56,370 nt of DNA from an uncultured Prevotella sp. (lineage in GTDB: Bacteria > Bacteroidota > Bacteroidia > Bacteroidales > Bacteroidaceae), in the NCBI GenBank assembly GCA_947167845.1, contig CAMVJQ010000009.1, forward strand, positions 1-56,370, in the 5' to 3' direction. Below the pieces are notes generated by a model, which searched no databases, was not told the origin of the DNA, and saw nothing but the letters and a program-made list of their open reading frames with translations. Made by a program: the position numbers and the translations under genes. This document shows, one piece after another, positions 44,028 through 52,852 of this stretch (its first letter is position 1; every line of letters begins with the position of its first letter).

Positions 44028-47000
44028 CTATTGCATCCTTTCCAGTCCTTCCCAGCGCACATTCCAGGTGCCGTCTTTGGGGAAGCCGGGATTATGGCCC
44101 AGTGTACAGCCGTCCCAGCCGGCACTCATCATGGCCACTGCCGTGAGCAGGGCTCCGTTGCCGGGGAGGTAGACGCGCAGGCGGTCGGGGGTCTGGAAGT
44201 TATGCCCACTGGGCAGATAGGTGTTCTTCTGCGTGTCGATGAGCAGGGCCTTGAGGGCAGTTTCGGGCTCGCCCAGACGGGCTGCCGCCATGGCTATCAT
44301 GCCGTAGTCCCAGCCCCAGGTTGTCTGCCAGTTCCAGTTCTGCATCACCCAGTCGAGGGTCTGCTTCATCTTCTCCTTATTATATAATAAGGTGTAGGCG
44401 GTCTGGTCGCTTGGCAGAAGACCGCAGGCCCCGAGCACGGCGGGATGGTCGTTTCGGCATTTCTCGCTGAAGGTCTCTGTCGTGACAACAGGTTTCTGGC
44501 CGGCACCGACGGTATTGAAGGGGTCGAAACTCTTCAGGTTGTCCGTCTGACCCTTTGGCAGGCCGGCGGTATAGATGCCATTCTGCTGGGGCAGGGAAGT
44601 GAGGCCGGTGATGATGGCGTCCCATTCTGCGTGGCGGCTCTTCCCCTGTCGCTCGCGCCACTGGTTGGCCACGCTGAGACCGTATTGCCAATAGGCGAGT
44701 TCGAAGGGGTGGTTGTAGGAGAAGTCCTTCGACATCGACTCCTGCATGGCAGTGGCACCTTTCAGGTAGTATGTCTTGGACTTGGCATCGCGGCTGACGA
44801 AGTCGGCCATGAACTCGGCTGTGGCCTCTACTTGTTCACCATACTTCTTCAGTGTTTCTGCCGTCGGCTTAGCCCGGTACATCTCTTCAGCGAGATAGAT
44901 ATAGTGGGGCTGCTGCCAGATGAGGAAAGAACCTGTGTTAGAGGGAGCCTCACCAGCCCAGGGGTCGGTCATCTTCATCCACCGGACACCCTTGAACCCC
45001 TGTCGCTTGGCTATCTTCCGAGCCTCGGGATAGGCGGTCGTATTATACCAGTTGAGAATCTGTGCCACTGTCTCAGGATGCTTCCAGAGGGCGAAGTCGA
45101 CGGCGTGCCACCAGGTCATCTCCAGATGAGGACGACCGAACCAGGTGTTATAGGTCAGCCCTGATTCCTGGGGGGGCATGTTGTTGGCACAGTTGATCTG
45201 AGTGAGGTACTGGGAGAGTATGACGCGACGCTCCAGTTCCTTGGCACGAGGGTCGGTACATTGGCTGAAGTCAATGATGGCTCCCTGATTCCACCAACGA
45301 CTCCAGTGGCGGAGCGTCTGCTTGTGGTACTGGTCGAACTCGAAGGCAGGAGTCCCTGATTTCGCTGGATTCTCAGGAAGATATTCTGCCGAGAAACTGA
45401 GGACATCGTCTGTCGTAGCGAGTTCGAAGTAGTGGCGGTCACACGCCTGGAGCGTGCCTTTTCCTTCCCATTGCACCCGTACATAGTATCTCGTTCCGTC
45501 GAGGGTTCGCTCTATCAAGGCTGAATGGTCGTCTTGTGAGAGGATGACTGACTGGTGGCGCTCTGGCTTGGTCCAGTCATTGCCGTCATCGGCATGCTTT
45601 CCCGTAGGATAGGAGAACCGAAGGGCTACTGTGGCCCTCCGGTCTGCTAACAGGTTACTCTTGATTCTTGCGTATAGCGCATCCTTCGTCGGATGGACAC
45701 CGGTGATTACTTCCACTGGCTCTCCATCAGCCTTGAATGCTGACTCAATCTCGCCGTCCCAGAGTTCCTGCTCCTGACGGACGGAGGTAAGTGACTTTAG
45801 CGTGATGGGCTCTCCCTTCGAATCCTTCAGTTCGAGTCCGATAGTGCCGAGGTTCAGACGATGGGGATTCACACGGAAGTATTCAGTGGCCTCCCGATGG
45901 CGTCCGTCGTCTGCCTTCTTAAATTCCACGGCATACACTTCCTGATGGCCGTGTCCCAGGTCGAATGACTTCTGCGACTCGGCAGGTGTCAGGCCACCGG
46001 TGTTTTCGAACTTGTGCCATCCCCAGTCGGACATGGCGTTCAGAGGCACACCTGCCTCATAATCAAAAGGGTACGACTGCAGACCGGTAATGTCGACTGT
46101 CGTTGCAAAGTGACCATTGCCCACCGTCAGAGAGGCCAGCGGGTCTGCTTCGGTGATAATAGGATTGTTGCGAGTCACGACCGACTGCCTGTCAATGGCT
46201 GCCGTTGTGTTCTCTGTGTCGTAACCCATCATTTCCATTTCAAGCGAAGCCCAGATAAACGGGCCTATACCCTTGGCATCATTGTCGCGGACTGGCTCTG
46301 AGAGGTAATACTCATAGCCACCATCACGACGCTTGTTCTCTTTGACAGAACCCTTGGGATTTACCTTCTTCATGGCTGCCTCTACCTCTGGGGTGGCAGC
46401 AGGGCCAAGACCTGCCACTGCACAGCAGTTGGTCAGTGAGATGGTCTTGTCTGCATTTACGCGGATGAATTTGTTGATGATACCCTTATAGGCCCGGATG
46501 CCTGCATCGCGGTATTTGGTGCCTACATAACCCTTGCGATAGGCTTTCAACAAGGCGTATGTGAACATGGCCGAACAAGTGCTCTCAAGATAGTTGCCCT
46601 GGCGCTCAGGACTGTCCATCACCTGATACCACACACCGGTCTTCTTGTCCTGCCACTTCAGAATGGCATCGAAGTCCTTCACCAGCAGGTCGATGACCTC
46701 ATTGCGACGGGCATAGTCCTCAGGCAGGGCATCGAGCACTTCGATGAGGGCCATCGTATACCAGCCCTGGGCACGTCCCCAGCAGTGTTGGCTCAAACCG
46801 GTATCCTTGTCGGCCCAGAAGGTCTTGCGGGTCTCGTCATAGGCATGGCGGTTCAGGCCTGTCTTGGGGTCGAGGGTACGCTCATAGGTAATCTTCAACT
46901 GATTGACGGCATCGTCGTAGATCTTGGTGACGGCACCTTTCTTCTTGTCCTTGGCCGACGTGGTGATAGGCGCGGTCAGGGTGCGATAGGGCAGACCCAT

Positions 47001-48881
47001 GAAGATACCGTCGAGCCACACCTGATAGGCATAGATGGCCTTGTGCCAGAACACTTTGTCGGCCACTGTGCGCGGCTGGTCCTGCAGTTGCTTCATCATC
47101 GTCTGCATCGCCTTGAGGTTCTTGGCCTCGGGCCACTGTTGGTACATACGGGTCACAAAGTGGCCTGTACGGATATTGTCGAGGTTATAGTCCAGGATGT
47201 TGTACCCCCGGATGTCGCCGTTGGCATTGATCATCGTGTCTGTATATTCCTGACAGTACTTGCGAATCTCCTCACCGCCGTATTTCAGATAGGTGTCAAG
47301 CATACCTTCCAGTTCGATACCCATCACGTAACTCCACTTGGGCCTGTTGGAGAAGTCGAGCAGATAACTCTTCGGCACGCGCTTCATCTCTGAGTAGGTC
47401 AGCCACTCGCTATAGTGCTTGTAAGGCATTTCCGTCAGGGCCAGACTGCCGTTGATAAAGAGGTTGTCAAAGTTCACGTTACGGGTCTTGCCCGACTTGA
47501 AGTTACCTGCCTCGACGCCGTTGAAATGGCAGTTCTTCACATTGACGTCATAGACGTAGGTGTCTTCTTCAAGACCGATGATCTGTATGCCGTACTTGGA
47601 CTTCTCGCTGGTGACATTCTCCATATAGATGTTGCGCACTGTCGGATAGTTACCGCGGCAGCATATCTCATTGTGCTCGTAGTCCAGATTGATCTTCAGC
47701 ACTGATTCCTTGCAGACACCCACCTTGATGTCCTTCATGTTGATATTCTCGATGATACCACCCCGGCAGGAGTTGGTCTTGATGCGAAGCACACGCTCCA
47801 GTTCTGGCGAATCCATCACGCAATCGTGGGCAAAGACGTTCTGGCAGCCGCCGGATATCTCCGAACCTACCACCACACCTCCGTGTCCGTTCTTCATCTC
47901 ACAGTTGCGGATGATGATGTTCTTCGATGCCAGATTACGCTCACGGCCGTCTCTGTTTCGTCCGCTCTTGATGGCGATACAGTCGTCACCGGTATTGAAG
48001 AAACAGTCCTCAATCAGTACGCGGTCACAGCACTCCGGGTCACAACCGTCGCCATTGGGACCGTCGTTGATCATCTTCACCCGGCGCACGGTGATGTCGG
48101 TCGACTGCAGGGGGTGAATCACCCAGAAGGGGGAACGCAACAGGGTGACATCCTCTATGAGGATGCCTTCGCACTTGTTGAAACTCACGAGTTGGGGCCG
48201 CAGACCGTCCTGAGGACCGAACACGCGCTCAGGTGAACGCTGACCTTTCTCGTCGTACATCGGGACACCATCTTCACCTGCCTTCAACAGCCGGGCACGC
48301 GATCCGTTGCGCTGACTGATCATCCCTTCTTTCCAGCCATAGTGGGGACTGCCGTTCCAGGGCCACCAGGTCTCATTGGTTCCGCCGCCGTCGATAGTTC
48401 CCTTGCCTGTGACGGCTATGTCCTTGGCCTTGAAAGCGTAGATACAGGGAGAGAGGTTGAAACATGACAGACCTTCCCATGAGGTCTCTACGATGGGGTA
48501 GAGTTCTGGTTGGAAGGCAAACTCCAGAATGGCACCCTCCTGTACCTCGAGGTTTACTCCTGACTTCAGGGTGATGGCACCTGTGAGAAACTTTTGACCA
48601 GCAGGCACCACGACCCGCCCGCCACCTTTCTTGGAGCATTGGTCGATCGCCTTCTGAATGGCCTTCTGGTTCTGAGCCGCTGTGGCTCCTGGCTTGGCCC
48701 CGTATTTGGTGATGGGGTAGGCTTTGTCCGCAAACTGCGGGGTACGGATACTCTCTTCTATCTGCTTGTACATGGCCTCGTCCCATAGACTGCGGGTTGG
48801 CGCTCCTGCGGGATTTGTCTGAGCCGCTCCCAGCATCGGAACGAGCAGGCAGAGCATCAACGATTGAAATACTTTTTTCAT
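44028..48881 (-). CDS. Secreted GH28-GH105-six-hairpin triple-domain pectinase
   Basis: 1617 residues with a signal peptide (cleaved after LGAA). Domain 1 (about 50-500) is a GH28 beta-helix with NGDGCDPE (Asp281), NTGDDCIAIKSGR (Asp299, Asp300), GHGGVVVGSE (His333) and RIK (366-368), all catalytic residues present. Domain 2 (about 520-900) is a GH88/GH105-type unsaturated galacturonyl hydrolase with WGRAQGWYTMALIEVLDALP, VWYQVMDSPERQGNYLESTCSAMFTYALLKA and PFIWASLEME. Domain 3 (about 900-1617) has an N-terminal beta-sandwich and an (alpha/alpha)6-like part (YNTWFGRPHLEMTWWHAVDFALW, WGWDYGMIAMAAARLG, LPGNGALLTAVAMMSAG) resembling GH65/GH95-type six-hairpin glycosidases; its family is uncertain. 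A single chain could cut the backbone, remove the unsaturated end sugar and attack a third linkage. Confidence 0.88.
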   Translation of the reverse strand: MKKVFQSLMLCLLVPMLGAAQTNPAGAPTRSLWDEAMYKQIEESIRTPQFADKAYPITKYGAKPGATAAQNQKAIQKAIDQCSKKGGGRVVVPAGQKFLTGAITLKSGVNLEVQEGAILEFAFQPELYPIVETSWEGLSCFNLSPCIYAFKAKDIAVTGKGTIDGGGTNETWWPWNGSPHYGWKEGMISQRNGSRARLLKAGEDGVPMYDEKGQRSPERVFGPQDGLRPQLVSFNKCEGILIEDVTLLRSPFWVIHPLQSTDITVRRVKMINDGPNGDGCDPECCDRVLIEDCFFNTGDDCIAIKSGRNRDGRERNLASKNIIIRNCEMKNGHGGVVVGSEISGGCQNVFAHDCVMDSPELERVLRIKTNSCRGGIIENINMKDIKVGVCKESVLKINLDYEHNEICCRGNYPTVRNIYMENVTSEKSKYGIQIIGLEEDTYVYDVNVKNCHFNGVEAGNFKSGKTRNVNFDNLFINGSLALTEMPYKHYSEWLTYSEMKRVPKSYLLDFSNRPKWSYVMGIELEGMLDTYLKYGGEEIRKYCQEYTDTMINANGDIRGYNILDYNLDNIRTGHFVTRMYQQWPEAKNLKAMQTMMKQLQDQPRTVADKVFWHKAIYAYQVWLDGIFMGLPYRTLTAPITTSAKDKKKGAVTKIYDDAVNQLKITYERTLDPKTGLNRHAYDETRKTFWADKDTGLSQHCWGRAQGWYTMALIEVLDALPEDYARRNEVIDLLVKDFDAILKWQDKKTGVWYQVMDSPERQGNYLESTCSAMFTYALLKAYRKGYVGTKYRDAGIRAYKGIINKFIRVNADKTISLTNCCAVAGLGPAATPEVEAAMKKVNPKGSVKENKRRDGGYEYYLSEPVRDNDAKGIGPFIWASLEMEMMGYDTENTTAAIDRQSVVTRNNPIITEADPLASLTVGNGHFATTVDITGLQSYPFDYEAGVPLNAMSDWGWHKFENTGGLTPAESQKSFDLGHGHQEVYAVEFKKADDGRHREATEYFRVNPHRLNLGTIGLELKDSKGEPITLKSLTSVRQEQELWDGEIESAFKADGEPVEVITGVHPTKDALYARIKSNLLADRRATVALRFSYPTGKHADDGNDWTKPERHQSVILSQDDHSALIERTLDGTRYYVRVQWEGKGTLQACDRHYFELATTDDVLSFSAEYLPENPAKSGTPAFEFDQYHKQTLRHWSRWWNQGAIIDFSQCTDPRAKELERRVILSQYLTQINCANNMPPQESGLTYNTWFGRPHLEMTWWHAVDFALWKHPETVAQILNWYNTTAYPEARKIAKRQGFKGVRWMKMTDPWAGEAPSNTGSFLIWQQPHYIYLAEEMYRAKPTAETLKKYGEQVEATAEFMADFVSRDAKSKTYYLKGATAMQESMSKDFSYNHPFELAYWQYGLSVANQWRERQGKSRHAEWDAIITGLTSLPQQNGIYTAGLPKGQTDNLKSFDPFNTVGAGQKPVVTTETFSEKCRNDHPAVLGACGLLPSDQTAYTLLYNKEKMKQTLDWVMQNWNWQTTWGWDYGMIAMAAARLGEPETALKALLIDTQKNTYLPSGHNFQTPDRLRVYLPGNGALLTAVAMMSAGWDGCTLGHNPGFPKDGTWNVRWEGLERMQ

Positions 48882-48897
48882 ATTTATTTTAGTAATT

Positions 48898-48962
48898 AAT
48901 TAGTTCGTAGTTTCACTCTTTGGTGCAAAGATACACATTTTCAGTGAAACCACGAACTAATT
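48898..48962. repeat. Long inverted repeat around the GH28-GH105 promoter
   Basis: 20-bp arms (48898-48917 and 48943-48962) with one mismatch, core TTAGTTCGT.GTTTCACT. They enclose a 25-base loop with the TATCTTTG box. It is the only hairpin after trpA, so it may terminate the trp transcript although no T tract follows. Confidence 0.75.
48926..48933 (-). promoter_or_regulatory. -7 box of the GH28-GH105 gene
   Basis: Minus-strand TATCTTTG, 45 bases before the ATG. No -33 TTTG at the normal distance. Confidence 0.5.
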
Positions 48963-48976
48963 CAAAGAAAAAATAA

Positions 48977-48990
48977 CGTAAACGTTTATT
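48977..48990 (-). promoter_or_regulatory. Palindromic operator overlapping the trpA stop codon (site 6)
   Basis: CGTAAACGTTTATT; the inner TAAACGTTTA is perfect. Centre 57.5 bp from the -7 box start at 48926. The TAA stop of trpA (48986-48988) lies inside it. Confidence 0.65.
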
Positions 48991-49762
48991 TTTCCAGCGC
49001 GTCAAAGAGTTTGTCCAGGGCCTCGTCAGCATTCTGGCTCTCGTTGAGCAGGGTGACAAACTTCGACCCGATGATAGCCCCAGCCGCATTATCCTGTGCA
49101 GCCTTCAGTGTCTGGCGGTTGCTGATGCCAAAGCCAATCATCCGGGGATTGCGCAGATTCATAGCGTTGATACGGCGGAAGTAGTCCTGCTTGGCATTGT
49201 CAAACGATTTCTGGGCACCAGTGATGGCGGCCGAGGAAACCATATAGATGAAGCCGTCTGTATTGGCATCGATGAATCGGATGCGCTCATCACTGGTCTC
49301 AGGTGTAATGAGCATGATGACCCGCAGGCCATACTTGTCGGCAATGGGCTTCACGATGTCCTGATAGTCCTTGAAGGGCAGGTCGGGGATTATCATGCCG
49401 CTGACTCCACTCTCCACACAACTCTTACAAAAGTCCTCTATGCCGTAATGTAGGATGGGGTTGAGGTAGCCCATCAGTAACAGAGGGATATGCACTTCTT
49501 CCTTGATGGCCTTGAGTTGCGCAAAGAGGGTCTTCAGGTTCATCCCGTTCTTCAGGGCCTGTGTGGCAGCACCCTGGATGACGGGACCGTCAGCCAGTGG
49601 GTCGCTGAAGGGGATGCCTACCTCAATCATCGCAATTCCCCGGCGCTGCATGGTCAGGATGACATCACCTGTCCCATCGAGGGTGGGACTGCCGGCACAG
49701 AAATACAGCGACAGCAATTTCCGCTCTTTGTTGTCTAGAAATAGTTGGTTGATCTTATTCAT
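48986..49762 (-). CDS. trpA: Tryptophan synthase alpha chain
   Basis: 258 residues from the ATG at 49762 (MNKINQLFLDN). The open frame runs further upstream but that part is trpF coding sequence. IEVGIPFSDPLADGP carries the catalytic Glu47 and Asp58, followed by PLLLMGYLNPILHYG and GFGISNRQT. It cleaves indole-3-glycerol phosphate to indole and glyceraldehyde 3-phosphate. Its ATG overlaps the trpF stop in an ATGA, so translation is coupled. Last gene of the trp operon. Confidence 0.96.
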   Translation of the reverse strand: MNKINQLFLDNKERKLLSLYFCAGSPTLDGTGDVILTMQRRGIAMIEVGIPFSDPLADGPVIQGAATQALKNGMNLKTLFAQLKAIKEEVHIPLLLMGYLNPILHYGIEDFCKSCVESGVSGMIIPDLPFKDYQDIVKPIADKYGLRVIMLITPETSDERIRFIDANTDGFIYMVSSAAITGAQKSFDNAKQDYFRRINAMNLRNPRMIGFGISNRQTLKAAQDNAAGAIIGSKFVTLLNESQNADEALDKLFDALEK

Positions 49763-50373
49763 AATCTTATTTGTTTGATAAATGTTCTTAGTTTTGCGAC
49801 GTCTTTCAGTCCTGGTGCTGTCTCGAAACGGGAGTTGAGGTCGATGCCGATACACTTCGGATGATGAAAGTTCTTGACTTGCGCCGCATCCTCAGGACCG
49901 ATGCCTCCACTGAGCAGGAATGGGGTGCTGCCTTGGTAGTGATTCAGCACGCTCCAGTCGAACTTCTCTCCATTTCCCCCGACGGCCTTCCCTTTGGTGT
50001 CGAAGAGGAAATAGTCGGCGACGCCTTCATAGGGGCGTGTCTGTTTGAAATCCTCAGCATGGGCGATGTTAAAGGCCTTGATGACCTCCCATCGCCGGAG
50101 TTGTGCGACATAGTCGGGCGATTCGTGACCATGCAGTTGGATGAAGTCGAGCGCACAGTCGCGGGCCGTCTGAATGACCTTCTGGATGTCCTCATCCACA
50201 AATACACCGACCCGTTTGGCTTGGGTGGGCATGCGACTCGGAAACGGCCTGACGCATCGCCTGGAGCCTTCCCAGAAGATGAATCCCATCCAGTCTGGCC
50301 GTAGAGCCTCCACCTCGCGGATGTTCCCGGCCTCGCGCATGCCGCAGACTTTGATGATCAGTCCTGCCTCCAT
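49759..50373 (-). CDS. trpF: Phosphoribosylanthranilate isomerase
   Basis: 204 residues: IIKVCGMREAGNIREV with the catalytic Cys10, and FLLSGGIGPEDA and CIGIDLNSRFETAPGLKD near the C terminus. It isomerises phosphoribosylanthranilate to the CdRP intermediate. It is a separate gene here, 9 bases after trpC, and ends in a 4-base ATGA overlap with trpA. Confidence 0.95.
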   Translation of the reverse strand: MEAGLIIKVCGMREAGNIREVEALRPDWMGFIFWEGSRRCVRPFPSRMPTQAKRVGVFVDEDIQKVIQTARDCALDFIQLHGHESPDYVAQLRRWEVIKAFNIAHAEDFKQTRPYEGVADYFLFDTKGKAVGGNGEKFDWSVLNHYQGSTPFLLSGGIGPEDAAQVKNFHHPKCIGIDLNSRFETAPGLKDVAKLRTFIKQIRL

Positions 50374-50382
50374 CTGACGCGC

Positions 50383-51174
50383 CTATCTGATTTGTGATAT
50401 GAATGTCTTCAGTGAAAAGCCTGGGTCAGGCTGTTTCATGAAATGCTCTCCAATCAGGAAGCCGTTGAAACCGGCTTGGCGGAGCGGCTGAATCAAACTG
50501 GGGGCGTTGATGCCGCTCTCACACACTTTGACGGAACCTTCAGGAAGCATTGGAGCCAGTCGGTAGGAAGTGTCAACGTTCACCTCAAAGGTTTCGAGGT
50601 CACGGTTGTTGATGCCATAGAGGTCGGCTCCCAGTTCTGAGTAGTACAACTCTTCCTCCTTGTGTATCTCCAGCATCACTTCCATCTCCAGGTCGTGGGC
50701 AAGGGCGATGAACCGGCTGCATTCCTCTGTGGTCAGACAGGCTGCTATCAGCAGAATGGCGGATGCACCAGCCAGACGGGCCTGATAGATCTGATATTCG
50801 TTGACGATGAAATTCTTGTACAGGACGGGAATGTTGACACCCGACAACTGCGCCTCCCTGATGAAGGCATTGGTTCCACCGAAGAAGTGCGAGTCTGTCA
50901 GAATGCTGATAGCAGTGGCACCATTCTCCTGATAACTCTTGGGAATCACATTGGCTTTCGCTTCTTTGTTGATCCATCCCTTCGATGGCGACTTCCGCTT
51001 ATACTCGGCAATGATGCCTGTAGGTGATTCCTTGAGGGCACTTGCCAGGGAGGGCACCTTTTTCCCTCTGAGAATCTCTACTCTGCTCTCCAGATAGACC
51101 TGGGAGAGTTCTTTTCTGAATCGCTCAACTTCTTCTCTCTTGTAAGCGACGATTTCTTCTAAGATATTTGCCAT
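50383..51174 (-). CDS. trpC: Indole-3-glycerol phosphate synthase
   Basis: 263 residues; IIAEYKRKSPSKGWI (catalytic Lys and phosphate contacts), ISILTDSHFFGG, YKNFIVNEYQIYQARLAGA and GINNRDLETFEV are all present. It closes the indole ring from CdRP. It starts 5 bases after trpD. Confidence 0.96.
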   Translation of the reverse strand: MANILEEIVAYKREEVERFRKELSQVYLESRVEILRGKKVPSLASALKESPTGIIAEYKRKSPSKGWINKEAKANVIPKSYQENGATAISILTDSHFFGGTNAFIREAQLSGVNIPVLYKNFIVNEYQIYQARLAGASAILLIAACLTTEECSRFIALAHDLEMEVMLEIHKEEELYYSELGADLYGINNRDLETFEVNVDTSYRLAPMLPEGSVKVCESGINAPSLIQPLRQAGFNGFLIGEHFMKQPDPGFSLKTFISQIR

Positions 51175-51179
51175 AGTTT

Positions 51180-52190
51180 TTAACTATTGAGTTCTACAAA
51201 CTTCTTGAATGTTTTCAGGGCTCTGCCACTGTCGATGCTCTCGCGGGCAATGGCAATGCACTCCTCTATATCTTTCTCGCCCTTTTCCAGCACCTGGATG
51301 CCGAAGGCGGCATTCGCCAGCACGATGTTCTTCTGGGCTGGCAGGGCACGGTTCTCCAGTACGCTGTCGAAGATCTGGGCGGCTTCTTCTTCCGTGGCAC
51401 CACCCACCAGTTCCTCTGGCTTGGCTGTCTCGAACCCGAGGTCTTGGGGCTTGAAGATGCGCTCATACTGATTGGTGGTCACCTTGAAGTCACCGGTTAG
51501 TGAAATCTCGTCATAACCGTCGATACTGTTCACGATACCATAGTCGATGCCTATCTTCTGATAGACCTGGTGGTAGAGGCGCATCTGGTCGAGGTTGGCT
51601 ACACCCAATAACTGGCAAGGGGGCTGGGAAGGGTTCACCAGCGGACCGAGCAGGTTGAAAATGGTGGGAAACTGCAGGGCCTTGCGGATAGGACCGACAA
51701 ACTTCATGGCCTTGGCAAACAGTTGGGCATGAAGATACACGATGCCTGCCTCATTGAGTGAGCGGTTCAGCCGGTCGATATCATCCGTGAACTTAATGCC
51801 GTGGTGCTGGATGACATTCGAGGCACCCGACACTGAGGTGGCGGCATAGTTGCCATGTTTGGCTACCTTATAGCCTGCTCCGGCTATCACGAAACAACTG
51901 GTTGTCGAGATGTTAAAGGTGTTCTTGCGGTCGCCACCTGTGCCCACAACGTCTATATAGCGGTCTGCATTGAGGATGGCCGGTACACCTGTCTCCAGGA
52001 TGCCATCGCGGAAGCCAAGCAGTTCGTCCACCGTCACACCGCGCATCTGAAGGGCGGTCAACAGGGCCGTAATCTGCTCGGTAGGATATTCACTCTGCGT
52101 GATGCCGATCAGTATCGTTTTCATTTCCTCACGAGTCAGTTCCTCGTGGTTTAGCATCCTGTTCAGGATGTCTTTCATCGTCTGTGCCAT
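51180..52190 (-). CDS. trpD: Anthranilate phosphoribosyltransferase
   Basis: 336 residues; VDVVGTGGDRKNTFNIST (PRPP-binding GTGGD), KHGNYAATSVSGASNV and FNLLGPLVNPSQPP are present. It joins anthranilate and PRPP. It is separated from trpG (no GD fusion) by a 69-base spacer made of CACAGATT-like repeats. Confidence 0.96.
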   Translation of the reverse strand: MAQTMKDILNRMLNHEELTREEMKTILIGITQSEYPTEQITALLTALQMRGVTVDELLGFRDGILETGVPAILNADRYIDVVGTGGDRKNTFNISTTSCFVIAGAGYKVAKHGNYAATSVSGASNVIQHHGIKFTDDIDRLNRSLNEAGIVYLHAQLFAKAMKFVGPIRKALQFPTIFNLLGPLVNPSQPPCQLLGVANLDQMRLYHQVYQKIGIDYGIVNSIDGYDEISLTGDFKVTTNQYERIFKPQDLGFETAKPEELVGGATEEEAAQIFDSVLENRALPAQKNIVLANAAFGIQVLEKGEKDIEECIAIARESIDSGRALKTFKKFVELNS

Positions 52191-52259
52191 ATCATTTAGT
52201 TTTATTTGTGTATTCTGATCTGTATTCCTTTCTGTGAAAATCTGTAGAATCTGTGGCTC
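52191..52259 (-). repeat. ACAGATT-type spacer repeat between trpG and trpD
   Basis: Read on the minus strand, the spacer carries degenerate units of about 10 bases (CACAGATTCT, ACAGATTTTC, ACAGAAAGGA, ATACAGATCA). The same style of sequence fills the trpE-trpG and trpB-upstream spacers. Confidence 0.55.
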
Positions 52260-52823
52260 TTAAAGATACATCCAGTTCTGTAGGATCTTACGTCCGTCGG
52301 GCGTCAGCACACTCTCGGGGTGGAACTGTATGCCGCGGATATTGTAGGTCTTGTGCCTGAGCGCCATGATCTGCCCCTCGTCCGACTCTGCGGTCACTTC
52401 CAGACAGTCGGGGAATCCTTCCCTGGAGACCACCCACGAGTGATAGCGCCCCATGGTGATACGGGAGGGCAACCCATAGAAGATCTCGTCATTGCCCAGT
52501 TGCGTACCCTCAGTAGCCACACCGTGGAACACGTCACTGAGATTCTCCAGTTTGCCACCGAACACCTCACCGATGGCCTGATGACCGAGACAGACCCCCA
52601 GGATAGGCTTCTTTCCGGCATAGGTGCGGATGACATCGAGCAGCAGTCCTGCCTCAGAGGGGATGCCTGGACCCGGACTGAGGATAATCTTACTGAACGC
52701 CTCCAACTGCGACAGTTCGAACTGGTCGTTGCGGTAGACAGTCACTTCGGCACCTAACTCTTTTACCAGATGACTCAGATTATATGTAAACGAGTCATAG
52801 TTGTCTATTATTGCTATTTTCAT
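52260..52823 (-). CDS. trpG: Anthranilate synthase component II (glutamine amidotransferase)
   Basis: 187 residues; class I amidotransferase triad Cys78 (GVCLGHQ), His168 and Glu170 (FHPES). It supplies ammonia from glutamine to TrpE. It could also serve p-aminobenzoate synthesis, as in other species with one such subunit. 29 bases after trpE. Confidence 0.95.
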   Translation of the reverse strand: MKIAIIDNYDSFTYNLSHLVKELGAEVTVYRNDQFELSQLEAFSKIILSPGPGIPSEAGLLLDVIRTYAGKKPILGVCLGHQAIGEVFGGKLENLSDVFHGVATEGTQLGNDEIFYGLPSRITMGRYHSWVVSREGFPDCLEVTAESDEGQIMALRHKTYNIRGIQFHPESVLTPDGRKILQNWMYL

Positions 52824-52852
52824 CGTTAAAATCTATGTTAATCTGTGTTAAG

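Noticed and set aside
44375..44392. Perfect 18-bp palindrome CCTTATTATATAATAAGG inside the GH28-GH105 gene
   Set aside because: It encodes ordinary residues (TLLYNKE) in the third domain; a single A/T-rich palindrome within coding sequence is likely chance.
48898..48962. Invertible (phase-variable) promoter
   Set aside because: The arms resemble those of invertible Bacteroides promoters in style, but the 25-base loop is far too short for known recombinase-driven inversions and no recombinase gene is nearby.
49763..49855. Longer N terminus for trpA
   Set aside because: The extra 31 residues lie in trpF coding sequence; the ATG overlapping the trpF stop gives the normal family length.
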